In this document: positions 27,774 to 37,968 of the stretch, piece after piece | Layout of the letters: each line of letters opens with the position of its first letter | Numbering within the stretch: position 1 is the first letter of the stretch | Program-made: the position numbers and the translations under genes | Notes under the pieces: generated by a model | What the model was told of the DNA's origin: nothing | What the model saw: the letters and a program-made list of their open reading frames with translations, nothing else | Databases searched by the model: none | From: an uncultured Streptococcus sp. | GTDB lineage: Bacteria; Bacillota; Bacilli; Lactobacillales; Streptococcaceae | Assembly (NCBI GenBank): GCA_934229725.1 | Contig: CAKQDX010000011.1 | Span: 1-64,000 of the forward strand | Reading direction: 5' to 3' | Length of the DNA stretch: 64,000 bases

Positions 27774-27870
27774 GTGCTCAAAGTCCGTTTTTATGGTTTG
27801 TTTCCTGCTTTTAAAACTGCTATAATTTAAGGTGAATATAAGCTAGTGATAACTAAATAGGAGGTATATC

Positions 27871-28419
27871 ATGACAAAAGTAGCAGTAGTATTTGCGGAA
27901 GGTTTTGAAGAAATCGAAGCCTTGAGCCCAGTGGATGTCTTCCGCCGAGCAGGATTTGACTGTAGCATGCTTGGACTTGAAAGTGCGTCAGTAACTGGCT
28001 CTCATGGGATTCAAGTAGCCATGGACGGGGTATTTGACGGTAGTCTTGATGCGTATGATTTAGTGGTGCTCCCTGGAGGTATGCCTGGATCAACTAACCT
28101 ACGCGACAATGAAGGCTTGATTACTTCTCTCCAAGCGAGAAATAAAGCAGGAAAATATATTGCTGCTATCTGCGCCGCACCGATTGTTTTGAACGGTGCA
28201 GGCTTGCTTGAAGGGCGTAAATTCACTTGTTTCCCAGGTGTAGAAGAACAAATTGCGTCTGGCGAGCATCAAACGGACTTGGTGGTTGTTGATGGCAATA
28301 TCATCACTAGCCGTGGCGCTGGAACAGCATTAGCCTTTGCCTATGCCTTGGTTGATTTGTTGGGTGGCGATGGTCAGCAGTTAGCTCATACCATGGTTTA
28401 CGACAGATTGTTTAAATAA
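27871..28419 (+). CDS. DJ-1/PfpI-family protein
   Basis: The 182-residue cytoplasmic protein has the DJ-1/YajL layout: the early acid in EGFEEIEA, the nucleophile-elbow cysteine in AAICAAP near residue 105, and GVEEQIASG afterwards. Family members act as glyoxalase/deglycase-type enzymes or redox-sensing chaperones; which activity applies is uncertain. The length is exactly that of DJ-1. AGGAGG stands before the ATG. It lies alone between the TraX-like gene and the pyr operon. Confidence 0.85.
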   Translation: MTKVAVVFAEGFEEIEALSPVDVFRRAGFDCSMLGLESASVTGSHGIQVAMDGVFDGSLDAYDLVVLPGGMPGSTNLRDNEGLITSLQARNKAGKYIAAICAAPIVLNGAGLLEGRKFTCFPGVEEQIASGEHQTDLVVVDGNIITSRGAGTALAFAYALVDLLGGDGQQLAHTMVYDRLFK

Positions 28420-28546
28420 TAGTTTATTTGAGCCTTTTATCAAGAAGTCCTAACATATGATGCTAGATAAATAAACAATCTATGTTAGCTTGTAAGATGA
28501 TAGAGCACTTATCAAACAAATGCCCTAAGCATAGATTAGAGAGAGA

Positions 28547-28579
28547 CCTTAGCTTAATTTTATAAGCTTTGGTTTTTTC
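28547..28579 (+). terminator. Probable terminator before the pyr promoter
   Basis: ACCTTAGCTT and AAGCTTTGGT pair at eight of ten positions and are followed by T6. It lies ten bases before the pyrK promoter -35, so it protects it from upstream transcription. Confidence 0.55.
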
Positions 28580-28588
28580 TTTTCTCCT

Positions 28589-28617
28589 TTGACATCTGTT
28601 ATGAAAACGGTTATAAT
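28589..28617 (+). promoter_or_regulatory. Promoter P1 of pyrK-pyrDB
   Basis: TTGACA and TATAAT, both perfect, 17 bases apart. Confidence 0.9.
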
Positions 28618-28630
28618 TATCACAAAATAA

Positions 28631-28732
28631 CCTTTAAATGAGTCCAGAGAGACTTAAAAGGTCGGACAGTTTGAAACAGCAGGGTTCTCCTGTGATTTTT
28701 TGTGCGACCTTGCCATGTGGCGAGGTTTTTTT
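28631..28732 (+). promoter_or_regulatory. PyrR-dependent attenuator of pyrK-pyrDB
   Basis: The leader contains the PyrR binding loop (AGTCCAGAGAGAC at 28641-28653, within paired CCTTT and AAAGG flanks) and then a terminator hairpin ACCTTGCC/GGCGAGGT with seven T. When UMP is plentiful, PyrR bound to the leader favours the terminator. Confidence 0.9.
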
Positions 28733-28763
28733 GATGACATTTTACAGTTTAGAAAGGGTTGTC

Positions 28764-29537
28764 ATGATTTTAGTTGAAGATTTAACCATTGTGAGTCAGC
28801 GTGAGATTGCACCTCGTATTTTTGAGATGGTGCTTAAGGGAAAGATGGTTGCGAATATGCAAGCTGGTCAGTTTCTCCACCTCAAGGTGCCAGACCCAAG
28901 TAAGCTCCTTCGTCGTCCGATTTCTATCTCAGAGATTGACTACGACAAGAAAGAGGCGACTATTGTCTATCGTGTGGAACGTGAGGGGACAGCCATTCTT
29001 TCAAAGATGGTAGTTGGTCAAACCATTGATACCATGGGGCCTCAGGGAAATGGTTTTGATATTTCCGTTGTTGAGGCTGGGCAGAAAGCCCTCCTCGTTG
29101 GTGGAGGTATCGGTGTGCCACCTTTGGTTGAGACGGCTAAACAGTTGAAGGCTAAGGGTGTAGAAGTCGTGTCCGTGATTGGTTTTGCCAATAAGGATGC
29201 CGTCATCTTGGAGGACAAGCTCAAAGCTTGTGGTGATGTTTATGTGACGACTGATGATGGTTCATACGGTATCAAGGGTTACGTTTCAACGGTTATTGAT
29301 GGCTTCGACTGGACACCAGATGCCGTATACAGTTGCGGAGCGCCAGGTATGCTTAAATATGTCGATAGCAAGTTTGAAAATCATCCTCATGCCTATGTTT
29401 CTATGGAAGCTCGAATGGCTTGTGGTATGGGAGCCTGCTATGCTTGTGTGGTTCACGTTAAAGGGGAGTCGGATGCTAAAAATCTTCGTGTCTGCGAGGA
29501 GGGGCCAGTCTTTCCTACTGGAAAAGTCATCGTCTAG
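28764..29537 (+). CDS. pyrK: Dihydroorotate dehydrogenase B, electron-transfer subunit PyrK
   Basis: The 257-residue protein passes electrons from PyrDB to NAD+ using FAD and a [2Fe-2S] cluster. The FAD-binding RRPISI motif lies near 52, the NAD-binding GGGIGVPP near 113, and the cluster cysteines are in the segment with ACGMGACYACVV (about 222-233), with a fourth Cys in RVCEEGP. The ATG at 28764 (AGAAAGG upstream) is right: a longer in-frame ATG lies within the attenuator and would not be translated sensibly. It runs into pyrDB after nine bases. Confidence 0.9.
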   Translation: MILVEDLTIVSQREIAPRIFEMVLKGKMVANMQAGQFLHLKVPDPSKLLRRPISISEIDYDKKEATIVYRVEREGTAILSKMVVGQTIDTMGPQGNGFDISVVEAGQKALLVGGGIGVPPLVETAKQLKAKGVEVVSVIGFANKDAVILEDKLKACGDVYVTTDDGSYGIKGYVSTVIDGFDWTPDAVYSCGAPGMLKYVDSKFENHPHAYVSMEARMACGMGACYACVVHVKGESDAKNLRVCEEGPVFPTGKVIV

Positions 29538-30503
<966 letters not shown>

Positions 30504-30559
30504 AATATAAACAGCCTTTTTAAGGAATTTAACAAAGGGATAATTACTGTCATCCCCCT

Positions 30560-30588
30560 TTGACATTCCCTTATAAAAGCGCTATAAT
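30560..30588 (+). promoter_or_regulatory. Promoter P2 of pyrF-pyrE
   Basis: TTGACA and TATAAT, both perfect, 17 bases apart. Confidence 0.9.
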
Positions 30589-30604
30589 AGAACAAATTGA
30601 ACTG

Positions 30605-30719
30605 AACCTTTAATCGAGTCCAGAGAGGCGAGAAAGGTGTACTGAGATGCTACGGCATCACTAAAGGGTAGGGACTGCCCTATTTTCGTGCAACCTTCGC
30701 TGACTGGCGGAGGTTTTTT
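30605..30719 (+). promoter_or_regulatory. PyrR-dependent attenuator of pyrF-pyrE
   Basis: The binding loop AGTCCAGAGAGGCG lies between CCTTT and AAAGGT and is followed by a terminator ACCTTCGC/GGCGGAGGT with six T. It closely resembles the attenuator in front of pyrK, so both units answer to the same PyrR protein. Confidence 0.9.
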
Positions 30720-30738
30720 GTATGAAAGGATATAAGAA

Positions 30739-31434
30739 ATGAGAGAAAATCGTCCTGTTATTGCCCTTGATTTTCCTACTTTTGAGGATGTCAAGGCTTT
30801 CCTTGCTAAGTTTCCTACTGATGAAAAGCTCTATGTGAAGATTGGTATGGAACTTTACTATGCGGCTGGGCCTGAGATTGTGCGCTACGTTAAAGAGCTT
30901 GGTCATAGTGTTTTCCTTGACCTTAAGCTTCACGATATTCCAAATACTGTCAAATCAGCTATGCGTGTCTTGTCTAACCTTGGTGTTGATATGACTAATG
31001 TGCATGCGGCTGGTGGTGTGGAAATGATGAAGGCTGCGCGTGAAGGTTTGGGAGATGGTCCAATCTTGATTGCCGTGACACAGTTGACCTCTACCTCTGA
31101 GGAACAAATGCGTGATTTCCAAAATATCCAAACTACACTTCAAGAATCAGTGGTTCATTATGCTAAGAAGACGGCTGAAGCAGGTCTTGATGGTGTTGTT
31201 TGCTCAGCACACGAAGTAGCTAAAATCAAAGAAGCAACAAATGATGATTTTGTTTGTTTGACACCAGGTATTCGACCAGCAGGAGCGGCAGTTGGTGACC
31301 AAAAACGTGTCATGACACCTGCTGATGCTCGCCAAATTGGTTCAAATTACATTGTTGTTGGTCGTCCAATTACACAAGCTGAGGATCCAGTGGCAGCTTA
31401 TCATGACATCAAGGCCCAATGGAACGGTCAATAA
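30739..31434 (+). CDS. pyrF: Orotidine 5'-phosphate decarboxylase
   Basis: The 231-residue enzyme converts OMP to UMP. The catalytic D-x-K-x-x-D motif is in [12 protein letters not shown] near residue 58-69. VIALDFP at the start and LTPGIRP near the end bind the substrate phosphate and base. AAAGGA lies eight bases before the ATG. It is followed by pyrE after 87 bases. Confidence 0.95.
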   Translation: MRENRPVIALDFPTFEDVKAFLAKFPTDEKLYVKIGMELYYAAGPEIVRYVKELGHSVFLDLKLHDIPNTVKSAMRVLSNLGVDMTNVHAAGGVEMMKAAREGLGDGPILIAVTQLTSTSEEQMRDFQNIQTTLQESVVHYAKKTAEAGLDGVVCSAHEVAKIKEATNDDFVCLTPGIRPAGAAVGDQKRVMTPADARQIGSNYIVVGRPITQAEDPVAAYHDIKAQWNGQ

Positions 31435-31521
31435 ATTTTCAAAAAGACCTTATTTCATAGGAAAATAAATTGAATTAGGTTATAATAAAGAGTAGAAAAC
31501 GCTTTACGGAGGATAATAATT

Positions 31522-32151
31522 ATGACATTAGCATCACAAATCGCTTCAGACTTGCTAGATATCAAAGCGGTTTACCTTAAACCTGAAGAGCCATTTACAT
31601 GGGCGTCTGGTATTAAATCACCAATCTATACGGATAACCGTATTACCTTGTCTTACCCTGAAACACGTACCTTGATTGAAAATGGTTTTGTGGAAAAGAT
31701 TAAGGAAGAATTTCCAGAAGTAGAAGTGATTGCTGGTACTGCAACTGCTGGTATTCCTCACGGTGCTATCATCGCTGACAAGATGAACCTTCCATTTGCC
31801 TATATTCGTAGCAAACCAAAAGATCATGGTGCTGGTAACCAAATTGAAGGTCGTGTGGTTAAGGGCGAAAAGATGGTTGTTGTTGAAGACTTGATTTCAA
31901 CTGGTGGCTCTGTCCTTGATGCTGTAGCAGCTGCAGAGCGTGAAGGCGCTGATGTTATCGGTGTTGTGGCTATCTTCACTTACGAATTGCCAAAAGCTGA
32001 GAAAAACTTTGCGGATGCCGGTGTTAAATTAGTTACTCTTTCAAACTACAGTGAGTTGATTAAAGTCGCTAAGGTTCAGGGCTACATCACTGCAGACGGA
32101 CTCAATCTTTTGAGAAAATTTAAGGAAAATCAAGAAACTTGGCAAGACTAA
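31522..32151 (+). CDS. pyrE: Orotate phosphoribosyltransferase
   Basis: The 209-residue enzyme joins orotate and PRPP to OMP. The PRPP motif [12 protein letters not shown] is seen near residue 117-128, and ATAGIPHGA and [10 protein letters not shown] mark the active loops. CGGAGG stands before the ATG. It is the last gene of the pyrF-pyrE unit; a weak TATAAT in the gap may add a secondary promoter. Confidence 0.95.
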   Translation: MTLASQIASDLLDIKAVYLKPEEPFTWASGIKSPIYTDNRITLSYPETRTLIENGFVEKIKEEFPEVEVIAGTATAGIPHGAIIADKMNLPFAYIRSKPKDHGAGNQIEGRVVKGEKMVVVEDLISTGGSVLDAVAAAEREGADVIGVVAIFTYELPKAEKNFADAGVKLVTLSNYSELIKVAKVQGYITADGLNLLRKFKENQETWQD

Positions 32152-32164
32152 TAGCCAGATTTCA

Positions 32165-32192
32165 GGCGGAACGTTTCGGACGTTTCGCTTTT
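32165..32192 (+). terminator. Terminator after pyrE
   Basis: GCGGAACGT and ACGTTTCGC with a short TTCGG loop, then T7. Confidence 0.85.
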
Positions 32193-32235
32193 TTTAGTAT
32201 AATTGATTACAGATTACCTATAGGGAGAGTATGCG

Positions 32236-33687
32236 ATGTTAATAAATGAATGGTCGGATGCGACAGCAATGGCTGAAGCAGTACGAAATAAGACAGTCAG
32301 TCCTCGTGAATTAGTAGAGGCCACTATCCGTGAAGCGGAGATGACGAATCCCAAAATTAATGCTATCGTCAGTCAACGCTATGAGAAAGCTTTAGTAGAA
32401 GCGGAGACAAAAGAATTTTCAGATAAACCTTTTGCTGGGGTTCCAATTTTTCTCAAGGACCTAGGTCAAGATCAGGCTGGTGAACCTTCGACTGCAGGTT
32501 CTCGCTTATTTACAGACTTTCGACCTAAGGAAACAGATAACTATGTTAAGAAACTGGAGGACCTTGGCTTTCTCATCTTGGGACGTACCAATACTCCTGA
32601 GTTTGGTTTCAAAAATATTAGTGATGCCAAGATTCATGGTTCTGTCAATCTTCCTGATGATGTAACACGCAATGCTGGGGGGTCAAGTGGTGGTCCAGCT
32701 GCACTAGTGAGTTCAGGCATTTCTCGTTTGGCCCCGGCTAGTGACGGTGGGGGCTCTATTCGAATTCCAGCTTCCTTTAACGGCCTAATCGGTCTCAAGC
32801 CAACTAGAGGACGAATTCCTGTCGGTCCTGGTTCGTTTCGTGGATGGCAGGGAGCTTCTGTCCAATTTGCTTTGACAAAGACTGTTCGAGATACTACATG
32901 TTTGCTTTACCACATGCAGACTTGTCAGATGGAAAGTCCATTTATCTTACCCAAGCTAAGCAAGCAAGTTTTAGACCAGCCAATTAAGCCCTTGAAAATT
33001 GCATTCTCAACAGTCTCTCCAATTGGTGGTAAGATTTCAGAATCTGCTATAAAGGCAACTAAAAAAGCCGTTAGAGCACTGGAAAGCCTAGGACACCAAG
33101 TCCACGAATTGACGGAACAGCCCTTAAATGGTATTGAGGCCATGCAGTCTTATTACCTTATGAATAGTGTTGAGACGGCTGCCATGTTCGATGGCATTGA
33201 AGCTGGTCTGGGCCGTCAGATGACTCTTGATGATATGGAATTAATGACTTGGGCTATTTTCCAATCTGGTCAAAAGATTCCAGCTAAAGTTTACTCCCAA
33301 GTCCTCACTCAGTGGGATCAGTATAGTCATCAGATGGCAGAGTTTCATGAAACTTATGATATTTTACTGACACCTACAGTTGCAGATGTGGCACCGAAAC
33401 ATGGACAATTTGCTCTTTCAGAAAGCTTGAAGACGAAACTTAAGCACATAGCTGATTACAAGTGGGAAAAGCAACAGGAGCTTATCTGGGACATGTTTGC
33501 GGATAGTCTAGATTGGACACCTTTCACGCAACAGGCTAACCTGACCGGACAGCCTTCAATTTCTTTGCCTGTTTATCGTGATGAGCAAGGACTTGCGCTC
33601 GGAGTTCAACTGACGGCTGCCAAGGGACGTGAAGACCTTTTGTTACAAATTGCTCAAGAAATGGAAGAAGCTTCGATTTTCAGTTAG
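32236..33687 (+). CDS. Amidase (amidase signature family)
   Basis: The 483-residue hydrolase has the Ser-cisSer-Lys triad of the amidase signature family: Lys in FLKDLGQD near 75, the glycine-rich GGSSGGPAALV with Ser near 150, and GGGSIRIPAS with the nucleophile Ser near 175. It is close in form to GatA but carries no GatB or GatC partner nearby and is more likely a stand-alone amide hydrolase acting on small amides or amino-acid amides. It is followed by an amino-acid importer, which may fit an amide-salvage role (inference). Confidence 0.8.
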   Translation: MLINEWSDATAMAEAVRNKTVSPRELVEATIREAEMTNPKINAIVSQRYEKALVEAETKEFSDKPFAGVPIFLKDLGQDQAGEPSTAGSRLFTDFRPKETDNYVKKLEDLGFLILGRTNTPEFGFKNISDAKIHGSVNLPDDVTRNAGGSSGGPAALVSSGISRLAPASDGGGSIRIPASFNGLIGLKPTRGRIPVGPGSFRGWQGASVQFALTKTVRDTTCLLYHMQTCQMESPFILPKLSKQVLDQPIKPLKIAFSTVSPIGGKISESAIKATKKAVRALESLGHQVHELTEQPLNGIEAMQSYYLMNSVETAAMFDGIEAGLGRQMTLDDMELMTWAIFQSGQKIPAKVYSQVLTQWDQYSHQMAEFHETYDILLTPTVADVAPKHGQFALSESLKTKLKHIADYKWEKQQELIWDMFADSLDWTPFTQQANLTGQPSISLPVYRDEQGLALGVQLTAAKGREDLLLQIAQEMEEASIFS

Positions 33688-33795
33688 AAAATTTTTTCTC
33701 AGTTCAATTTTTTGTAAAACCCTTTCAAATAGTGTAGGCTTGTATTATAAGTTTTTAACTTACCTCAATTTTTATTTTTAAGGAGAAAGATATAG

Positions 33796-34644
33796 ATGAA
33801 AAAGAAATTTTTCGCCGTTATTAGCCTAGCAATGGCTGCGGTCTTTTTGGTCGCTTGTTCGTCACAAAGTTCAGGCGAGAAGAACTGGGAAAAGATTGAA
33901 AAACGTGGGACTATCAAGGTTGCGACTGCAGGAACCCTCTACCCACAAACTTACCACGATGACAAGAATAATCTGACTGGTTACGATGTTGAGATTCTTA
34001 AGGAAGTTGGAAAACGCCTCAAGTTGAAGATTGATTTCACTGAAATGGGGGTAGACGGAATGCTTACAGCTGTAAATAGTGGTCAAGTAGACATTGCCAA
34101 CTACTCACTTGAAGATGACAATAAGAATGTTAAAAAATTCTTGCGTTCTGAGCCATACAAGTATTCCTTTACTTCAATGGTAGTCCGTGACTCTGATAAC
34201 TCAGGAATCTCTTCATGGAAAGACCTCAAAGGTAAAAAAGCAGCTGGTGCCGCAAGTACCAAATACATGAAGATTGCTAAGAAAATGGGGGCTGACCTCG
34301 TCGTTTATGACAATGTTACCAACGATGTTTACATGCAAGACTTGGTAAATGGTCGTACAGACGTTATTGTCAACGATTACTACTTGCAAAAGATGGCCGT
34401 AGCTGCGGTTAAAGATAAATACCCTGTAAAAATCAACGATGGCATTTACAGTAACCCATATTCAACTAGCTTTACCTTCTCTTTGAAGAATAAAGTTCTT
34501 CAAGAAAAAGTCAATAAAGCCATTAAAGACATGAAAAAAGACGGTACTCTTACTAAGATTTCAGAGAAATTCTTTGCTGGTCAAGACGTTACAAAGAAAA
34601 CTAAAGTTAACTATACTAATATTGATATCTCTGATGTCGAATAA
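33796..34644 (+). CDS. Amino-acid ABC transporter substrate-binding lipoprotein
   Basis: The 282-residue lipoprotein starts with a signal peptide and lipobox LVAC (Cys near 21), so it is anchored outside the membrane. It is a family-3 binding protein: GTIKVATAGTLYPQTYHD, LTGYDVEILKEVGKRL and MGVDGMLTAVNSGQVDIA. Polar amino acids or cystine are likely ligands. A permease follows at a 58-base gap containing a stem-loop. No ATPase gene lies next to them, so an ATPase from elsewhere must serve. Confidence 0.85.
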   Translation: MKKKFFAVISLAMAAVFLVACSSQSSGEKNWEKIEKRGTIKVATAGTLYPQTYHDDKNNLTGYDVEILKEVGKRLKLKIDFTEMGVDGMLTAVNSGQVDIANYSLEDDNKNVKKFLRSEPYKYSFTSMVVRDSDNSGISSWKDLKGKKAAGAASTKYMKIAKKMGADLVVYDNVTNDVYMQDLVNGRTDVIVNDYYLQKMAVAAVKDKYPVKINDGIYSNPYSTSFTFSLKNKVLQEKVNKAIKDMKKDGTLTKISEKFFAGQDVTKKTKVNYTNIDISDVE

Positions 34645-34645
34645 T

Positions 34646-34671
34646 ATAAGCGATCCATTAGGGTCGCTTAT
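34646..34671 (+). promoter_or_regulatory. Stem-loop between binding protein and permease genes
   Basis: An 11-bp stem (ATAAGCGATCC and GGGTCGCTTAT, one wobble) with a four-base loop but no strong T run. Such hairpins often stabilise the binding-protein message and lower permease expression. Confidence 0.55.
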
Positions 34672-34702
34672 TTGCTAAAGAAATGTTTAGAAAGATAGAC
34701 TT

Positions 34703-35356
34703 ATGATTATTGATTTTCAGCTGATTTTTAAAAGTATTCCCTATGTTCTATCAGGATTGCCCTATACTTTAGGAATTTCCATTTTGAGTTTTATCGTTGG
34801 GAACTTATTTGCGATTCTCCTAGCCTTTATGCGGATGTCGCAAAAGTCATGGTTAAGGTACCCTGCTCGGATTTACATTTCCATCATGCGTGGTGTCCCC
34901 ATGTTGGTCGTGCTCTTCATTCTTTACTTTGGCTTGCCTTATGTTGGTGTCCAGTTACCTGCTCTTCTTTGTGCCTTTATTGGTTTCACCAGCGTAAGTG
35001 CTGCCTATATGGCTGAGATTCTTCGTTCATCTATTTCTGCTGTAGATAAGGGACAATGGGAAGCCGCACGCTCCTTGGGGCTACCAAAGAAGTCTATTAT
35101 TCGTCACATCATCTTACCTCAGGCCATGCGTATTGCAGTAGCACCACTTGGAAATGTCATCATTGATATGGTTAAAAGTTCTTCATTGGCTGCCATGATT
35201 ACAGTATCAGACATTTTCCAAAATGCTAAGATTATCGGGGGTCGTGAGTATGACTACATGTCTATGTATATCCTGATTGCCTTCATTTATTGGACCTTGA
35301 GTTTCACATTGGAATTGCTTCAAAATCATCTTGAGAAACGCTTGGCAACTTACTAA
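34703..35356 (+). CDS. Amino-acid ABC transporter permease
   Basis: The 217-residue HisM/GlnP-type permease has about five membrane helices. The EAA loop, which binds the ATPase, is visible as EAARSLGLPKKSIIRHIILPQA near 118-139. It pairs with the binding protein upstream. The transported amino acid is not known. AGAAAG serves as ribosome site. Confidence 0.85.
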   Translation: MIIDFQLIFKSIPYVLSGLPYTLGISILSFIVGNLFAILLAFMRMSQKSWLRYPARIYISIMRGVPMLVVLFILYFGLPYVGVQLPALLCAFIGFTSVSAAYMAEILRSSISAVDKGQWEAARSLGLPKKSIIRHIILPQAMRIAVAPLGNVIIDMVKSSSLAAMITVSDIFQNAKIIGGREYDYMSMYILIAFIYWTLSFTLELLQNHLEKRLATY

Positions 35357-35426
35357 TTATTGAGACATAACGATTGAATTTCTAATCAAATAGTGAAAAA
35401 TATTTAATTCTAATCTTATAATATGT

Positions 35427-35434
35427 GGTATAAT
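35427..35434 (+). promoter_or_regulatory. Extended -10 promoter of the surface nucleotidase
   Basis: TGGTATAAT holds a perfect -10 with an upstream TG, 33 bases before the ATG. No good -35 is seen. Confidence 0.5.
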
Positions 35435-35467
35435 AAAAACGATTTAACATAAGAAAGGTATTTTGGA

Positions 35468-37720
35468 ATGAAGAAGAAAACAGTCGTTGCAACGACTCTC
35501 TCAACCTTACTCGTCTCTACTGCAATCTTGGCAAATGCTGTCCAAGCTGACGAGGTAGAAACGAATGCAAATGCTACAACTCCAAGCACAGAAGTAGTAG
35601 CTACACCAGCCACTACAAGTGCAGCATCTACAGCAGACTCAACTGCATCAAGCGAGTCTGTCGCTCCACTTGTTAGCGCAACATCAACACTTGCAACTCC
35701 AACAAGTGAACCTAGTGTATCAGCAGTTGCTAGTGCAAGCGAAACAGCGACATCAACTGCAGCTGCTACCCCAGCAACAGAGACAGTGACAAATACTAGC
35801 ACAAGTACCAATAATGATACGGTCACAGTCCTTCACACCAACGATGTTCATGGTCGTATGGTGGAGGATGACCGAAATGGTGTTATTGGTGATGCGCTCT
35901 TGTCTGGCATCGTCAATGATTATCGCTCAAAGGGAACAACCCTTGTCTTTGATTCTGGAGACTCTTTCCAAGGTCTTCCTATTTCAAATAGTTCTAAGGG
36001 TGAGGATATGGCTACAGTCATGAATGCGGTCGGCTATGACGCTATGACCGTTGGTAACCATGAATTTGACTTTGGACTTGACCAATTGCGCCGTTTGAGC
36101 AAACAGATTAATTTCCCAATCATCACATCTAACGTCTATGTCAATGGTGTTCGTCTTTTCCAACCATCTACAATCGTTGATAAAACACCTGGTGTTGATG
36201 GTGATGAAGTCGTTGTTATCGGTGTCACTACCCCTGAAACAGCCACTAAAACACACCCTCGAAACATTGTTGGTGTGACTTTTAAAGATCCTATTTCAGA
36301 AGTCGAAGCTGTTATTGATCAAGTCGAATCAAATGCTCGTGCCGAAGGTAAAGACTACAAAACTTACATTGTTCTTGCTCACTTAGGTATTGATACAACA
36401 ACTCCTGTTGAGTGGCGTGGTTCAACTTTGGCGGAAGCTCTTTCAAATTATGCACCACTTAAGGGTAAACGTGTACTTGTTCTTGATGGGCACTCACACA
36501 CCCTTCATACAGCAACTTACGGCGATAACGTCACTTACAATCAAACAGGTAGCTACCTTAATAATGTCGGCCGTGTTGTCTATAATTCTGACCGTATTTT
36601 GTCACATGGAGTGATTACCCATGACGAAGCCAAGAAGAATTACCAAGTTAACCCTACGATTAAAGCAATGCTTGATGATATCCAAGCTAAATACAAAGCT
36701 GATTCGTCAAAAGTTGTTATTGAAAACAGCCCTGTCAAACTGAGTGGTGACCGAATGGATGTCCGTGTTCGTGAAACCAATCTTGGTAATGTTGTCGCAG
36801 ATGCTCTCTTGGATTACGGTCAATCTGGTTTTAGCCACAAATCTAATCTTGCAGTGACTAACGGCGGTGGTCTTCGTGAAACGATTGCCAAAGATAAACC
36901 TGTGACAAAGGGAGATATTATTGCTGTTCTTCCATTTGGTAACTCTGTTGCTCAAATTCAGGTTACTGGTCAAAACATCTATGATATGTTCGTCAAGTCT
37001 CTTGGTTCTATTCTTCAAGTTGATGAAAGTGGTAAAAATGTTCTTGATGAAAATGGTCAACCTTTACTTGAACCTTCAGGTGGTTTCCTTCAAGAAGCAG
37101 GAGCTCGTGTCTATTATGACACCACCCTTCCTACAGAAAAACGTATCCTTTCTATTGACATTTTAGATCCAGAAACTAAAGCCTACAAGCCTCTCGACAA
37201 AACTGAAACCTACTATCTTGTAACCAATGATTTCTTGGCTGCTGGTGGTGATGGCTACACAATGCTGGGTGGACCACGTGAAGAAGGGCCTTCAATGGAT
37301 TCTATTTTTGCTGATTATTTGGCAACAGCAGACCTTTCTAAATATGCTGTCATTAATCCAAATTCACGTACCATTTCAATTTCAAGCGCTAATTATGCTG
37401 CATTGACTAAGAAAGATGAAGAAGAGCAACCTACGCTTAATCCATTAAGTCCAGTTACTCCATTGGATGTTGCTAAAGAACTAACAACAACTAAACCTGT
37501 GGTTTCTAAAGTAGTAACGACACCAAACGGTAAAGTCTTCTTTGTGTCAACAACAAATGATGCTCTTAAAGAAACAGAAAAAGTAACAGAAGATTCAGCT
37601 CAAGGCGAAGTTCTTCCTACAACAGGTGACAAGAGCTCACATGCTGGTCTCCTTGGCCTTGGTATGTTACTTACTATCTTTGGACTAAGTGGTAAACACA
37701 GAAGTAAAGCGAAAAACTAA
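35468..37720 (+). CDS. LPXTG-anchored 5'-nucleotidase (adenosine-producing type)
   Basis: The 750-residue surface enzyme hydrolyses extracellular nucleotides to nucleosides. It has a signal peptide ending near VQA-DE (27), an Ala/Thr/Ser-rich stalk to about 115, and a metallophosphatase domain with LHTNDVHGR near 120 and GNHEFDFG near 197. A 5'-nucleotidase C-terminal domain follows (about 420-600; TNGGGLRE, LPFGNS, GGDGYTM). The sortase signal is LPTTG at 716-720, with a hydrophobic tail and KHRSKAKN. AdsA-type enzymes make adenosine and dampen immune cells; this is known for relatives and not shown here. It is monocistronic. Confidence 0.9.
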   Translation: MKKKTVVATTLSTLLVSTAILANAVQADEVETNANATTPSTEVVATPATTSAASTADSTASSESVAPLVSATSTLATPTSEPSVSAVASASETATSTAAATPATETVTNTSTSTNNDTVTVLHTNDVHGRMVEDDRNGVIGDALLSGIVNDYRSKGTTLVFDSGDSFQGLPISNSSKGEDMATVMNAVGYDAMTVGNHEFDFGLDQLRRLSKQINFPIITSNVYVNGVRLFQPSTIVDKTPGVDGDEVVVIGVTTPETATKTHPRNIVGVTFKDPISEVEAVIDQVESNARAEGKDYKTYIVLAHLGIDTTTPVEWRGSTLAEALSNYAPLKGKRVLVLDGHSHTLHTATYGDNVTYNQTGSYLNNVGRVVYNSDRILSHGVITHDEAKKNYQVNPTIKAMLDDIQAKYKADSSKVVIENSPVKLSGDRMDVRVRETNLGNVVADALLDYGQSGFSHKSNLAVTNGGGLRETIAKDKPVTKGDIIAVLPFGNSVAQIQVTGQNIYDMFVKSLGSILQVDESGKNVLDENGQPLLEPSGGFLQEAGARVYYDTTLPTEKRILSIDILDPETKAYKPLDKTETYYLVTNDFLAAGGDGYTMLGGPREEGPSMDSIFADYLATADLSKYAVINPNSRTISISSANYAALTKKDEEEQPTLNPLSPVTPLDVAKELTTTKPVVSKVVTTPNGKVFFVSTTNDALKETEKVTEDSAQGEVLPTTGDKSSHAGLLGLGMLLTIFGLSGKHRSKAKN

Positions 37721-37790
37721 GCTAGTATACATGACAAGAAAAGTAATGGGCTAATTACAGTTGTAAACTTGTCTTTCTTAACACTGTCAA

Positions 37791-37822
37791 ACACCTGAAA
37801 CACTTGGTTTCAGGTGTTTTTA
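37791..37822 (+). terminator. Terminator of the surface nucleotidase gene
   Basis: ACACCTGAAAC and GTTTCAGGTGT form a perfect 11-bp stem with five-base loop and T5. Confidence 0.9.
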
Positions 37823-37830
37823 TATGGTCG

Positions 37831-37968
37831 AAAACTATTCCAATAATCATAACACACAATTATAAATGGAATAGTTTGGTTTTATATTTACGTAACTAAA
37901 ATTATGTAAAACTTTACCATAAAAAGAAAAAGATAACGGAGTATCTTTTTACATAAATTTAGTTATGT
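37831..37968. repeat. Palindromic intergenic repeat, copy A
   Basis: An outer inverted repeat (AAACTATTCC and GGAATAGTTT) is followed by 21-base arms at 37890-37910 (ACGTAACTAAAATTATGTAA...) and 37948-37968 (TTTACATAAATTTAGTTATG...), which match at 19 of 21 positions. The second pair wraps the mnmE terminator. A related copy, in the opposite orientation, lies at 60848-60938 next to xerS. Confidence 0.6.
37927..37950 (-). terminator. Terminator of mnmE
   Basis: On the minus strand, AAAAAGATA and TATCTTTTT with a six-base loop, then a T-rich run, about 20 bases after the stop. Confidence 0.7.

Noticed and set aside
28638..28763. Longer N-terminus of PyrK starting at 28638
   Set aside because: This stretch is the PyrR attenuator with its binding loop and terminator; the ATG at 28764 has a proper ribosome site and gives the family length.
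35580..35810. Possible DNA repeat array
   Set aside because: The repetitive look comes from Ala/Thr/Ser codons of the nucleotidase stalk; there is no regular unit or spacer, so no CRISPR or tandem array.
35416..35826. 136-codon frame on the minus strand
   Set aside because: It mirrors the Ala/Thr/Ser-rich stalk of the surface nucleotidase; the Val/Ala-rich product is a composition artefact.
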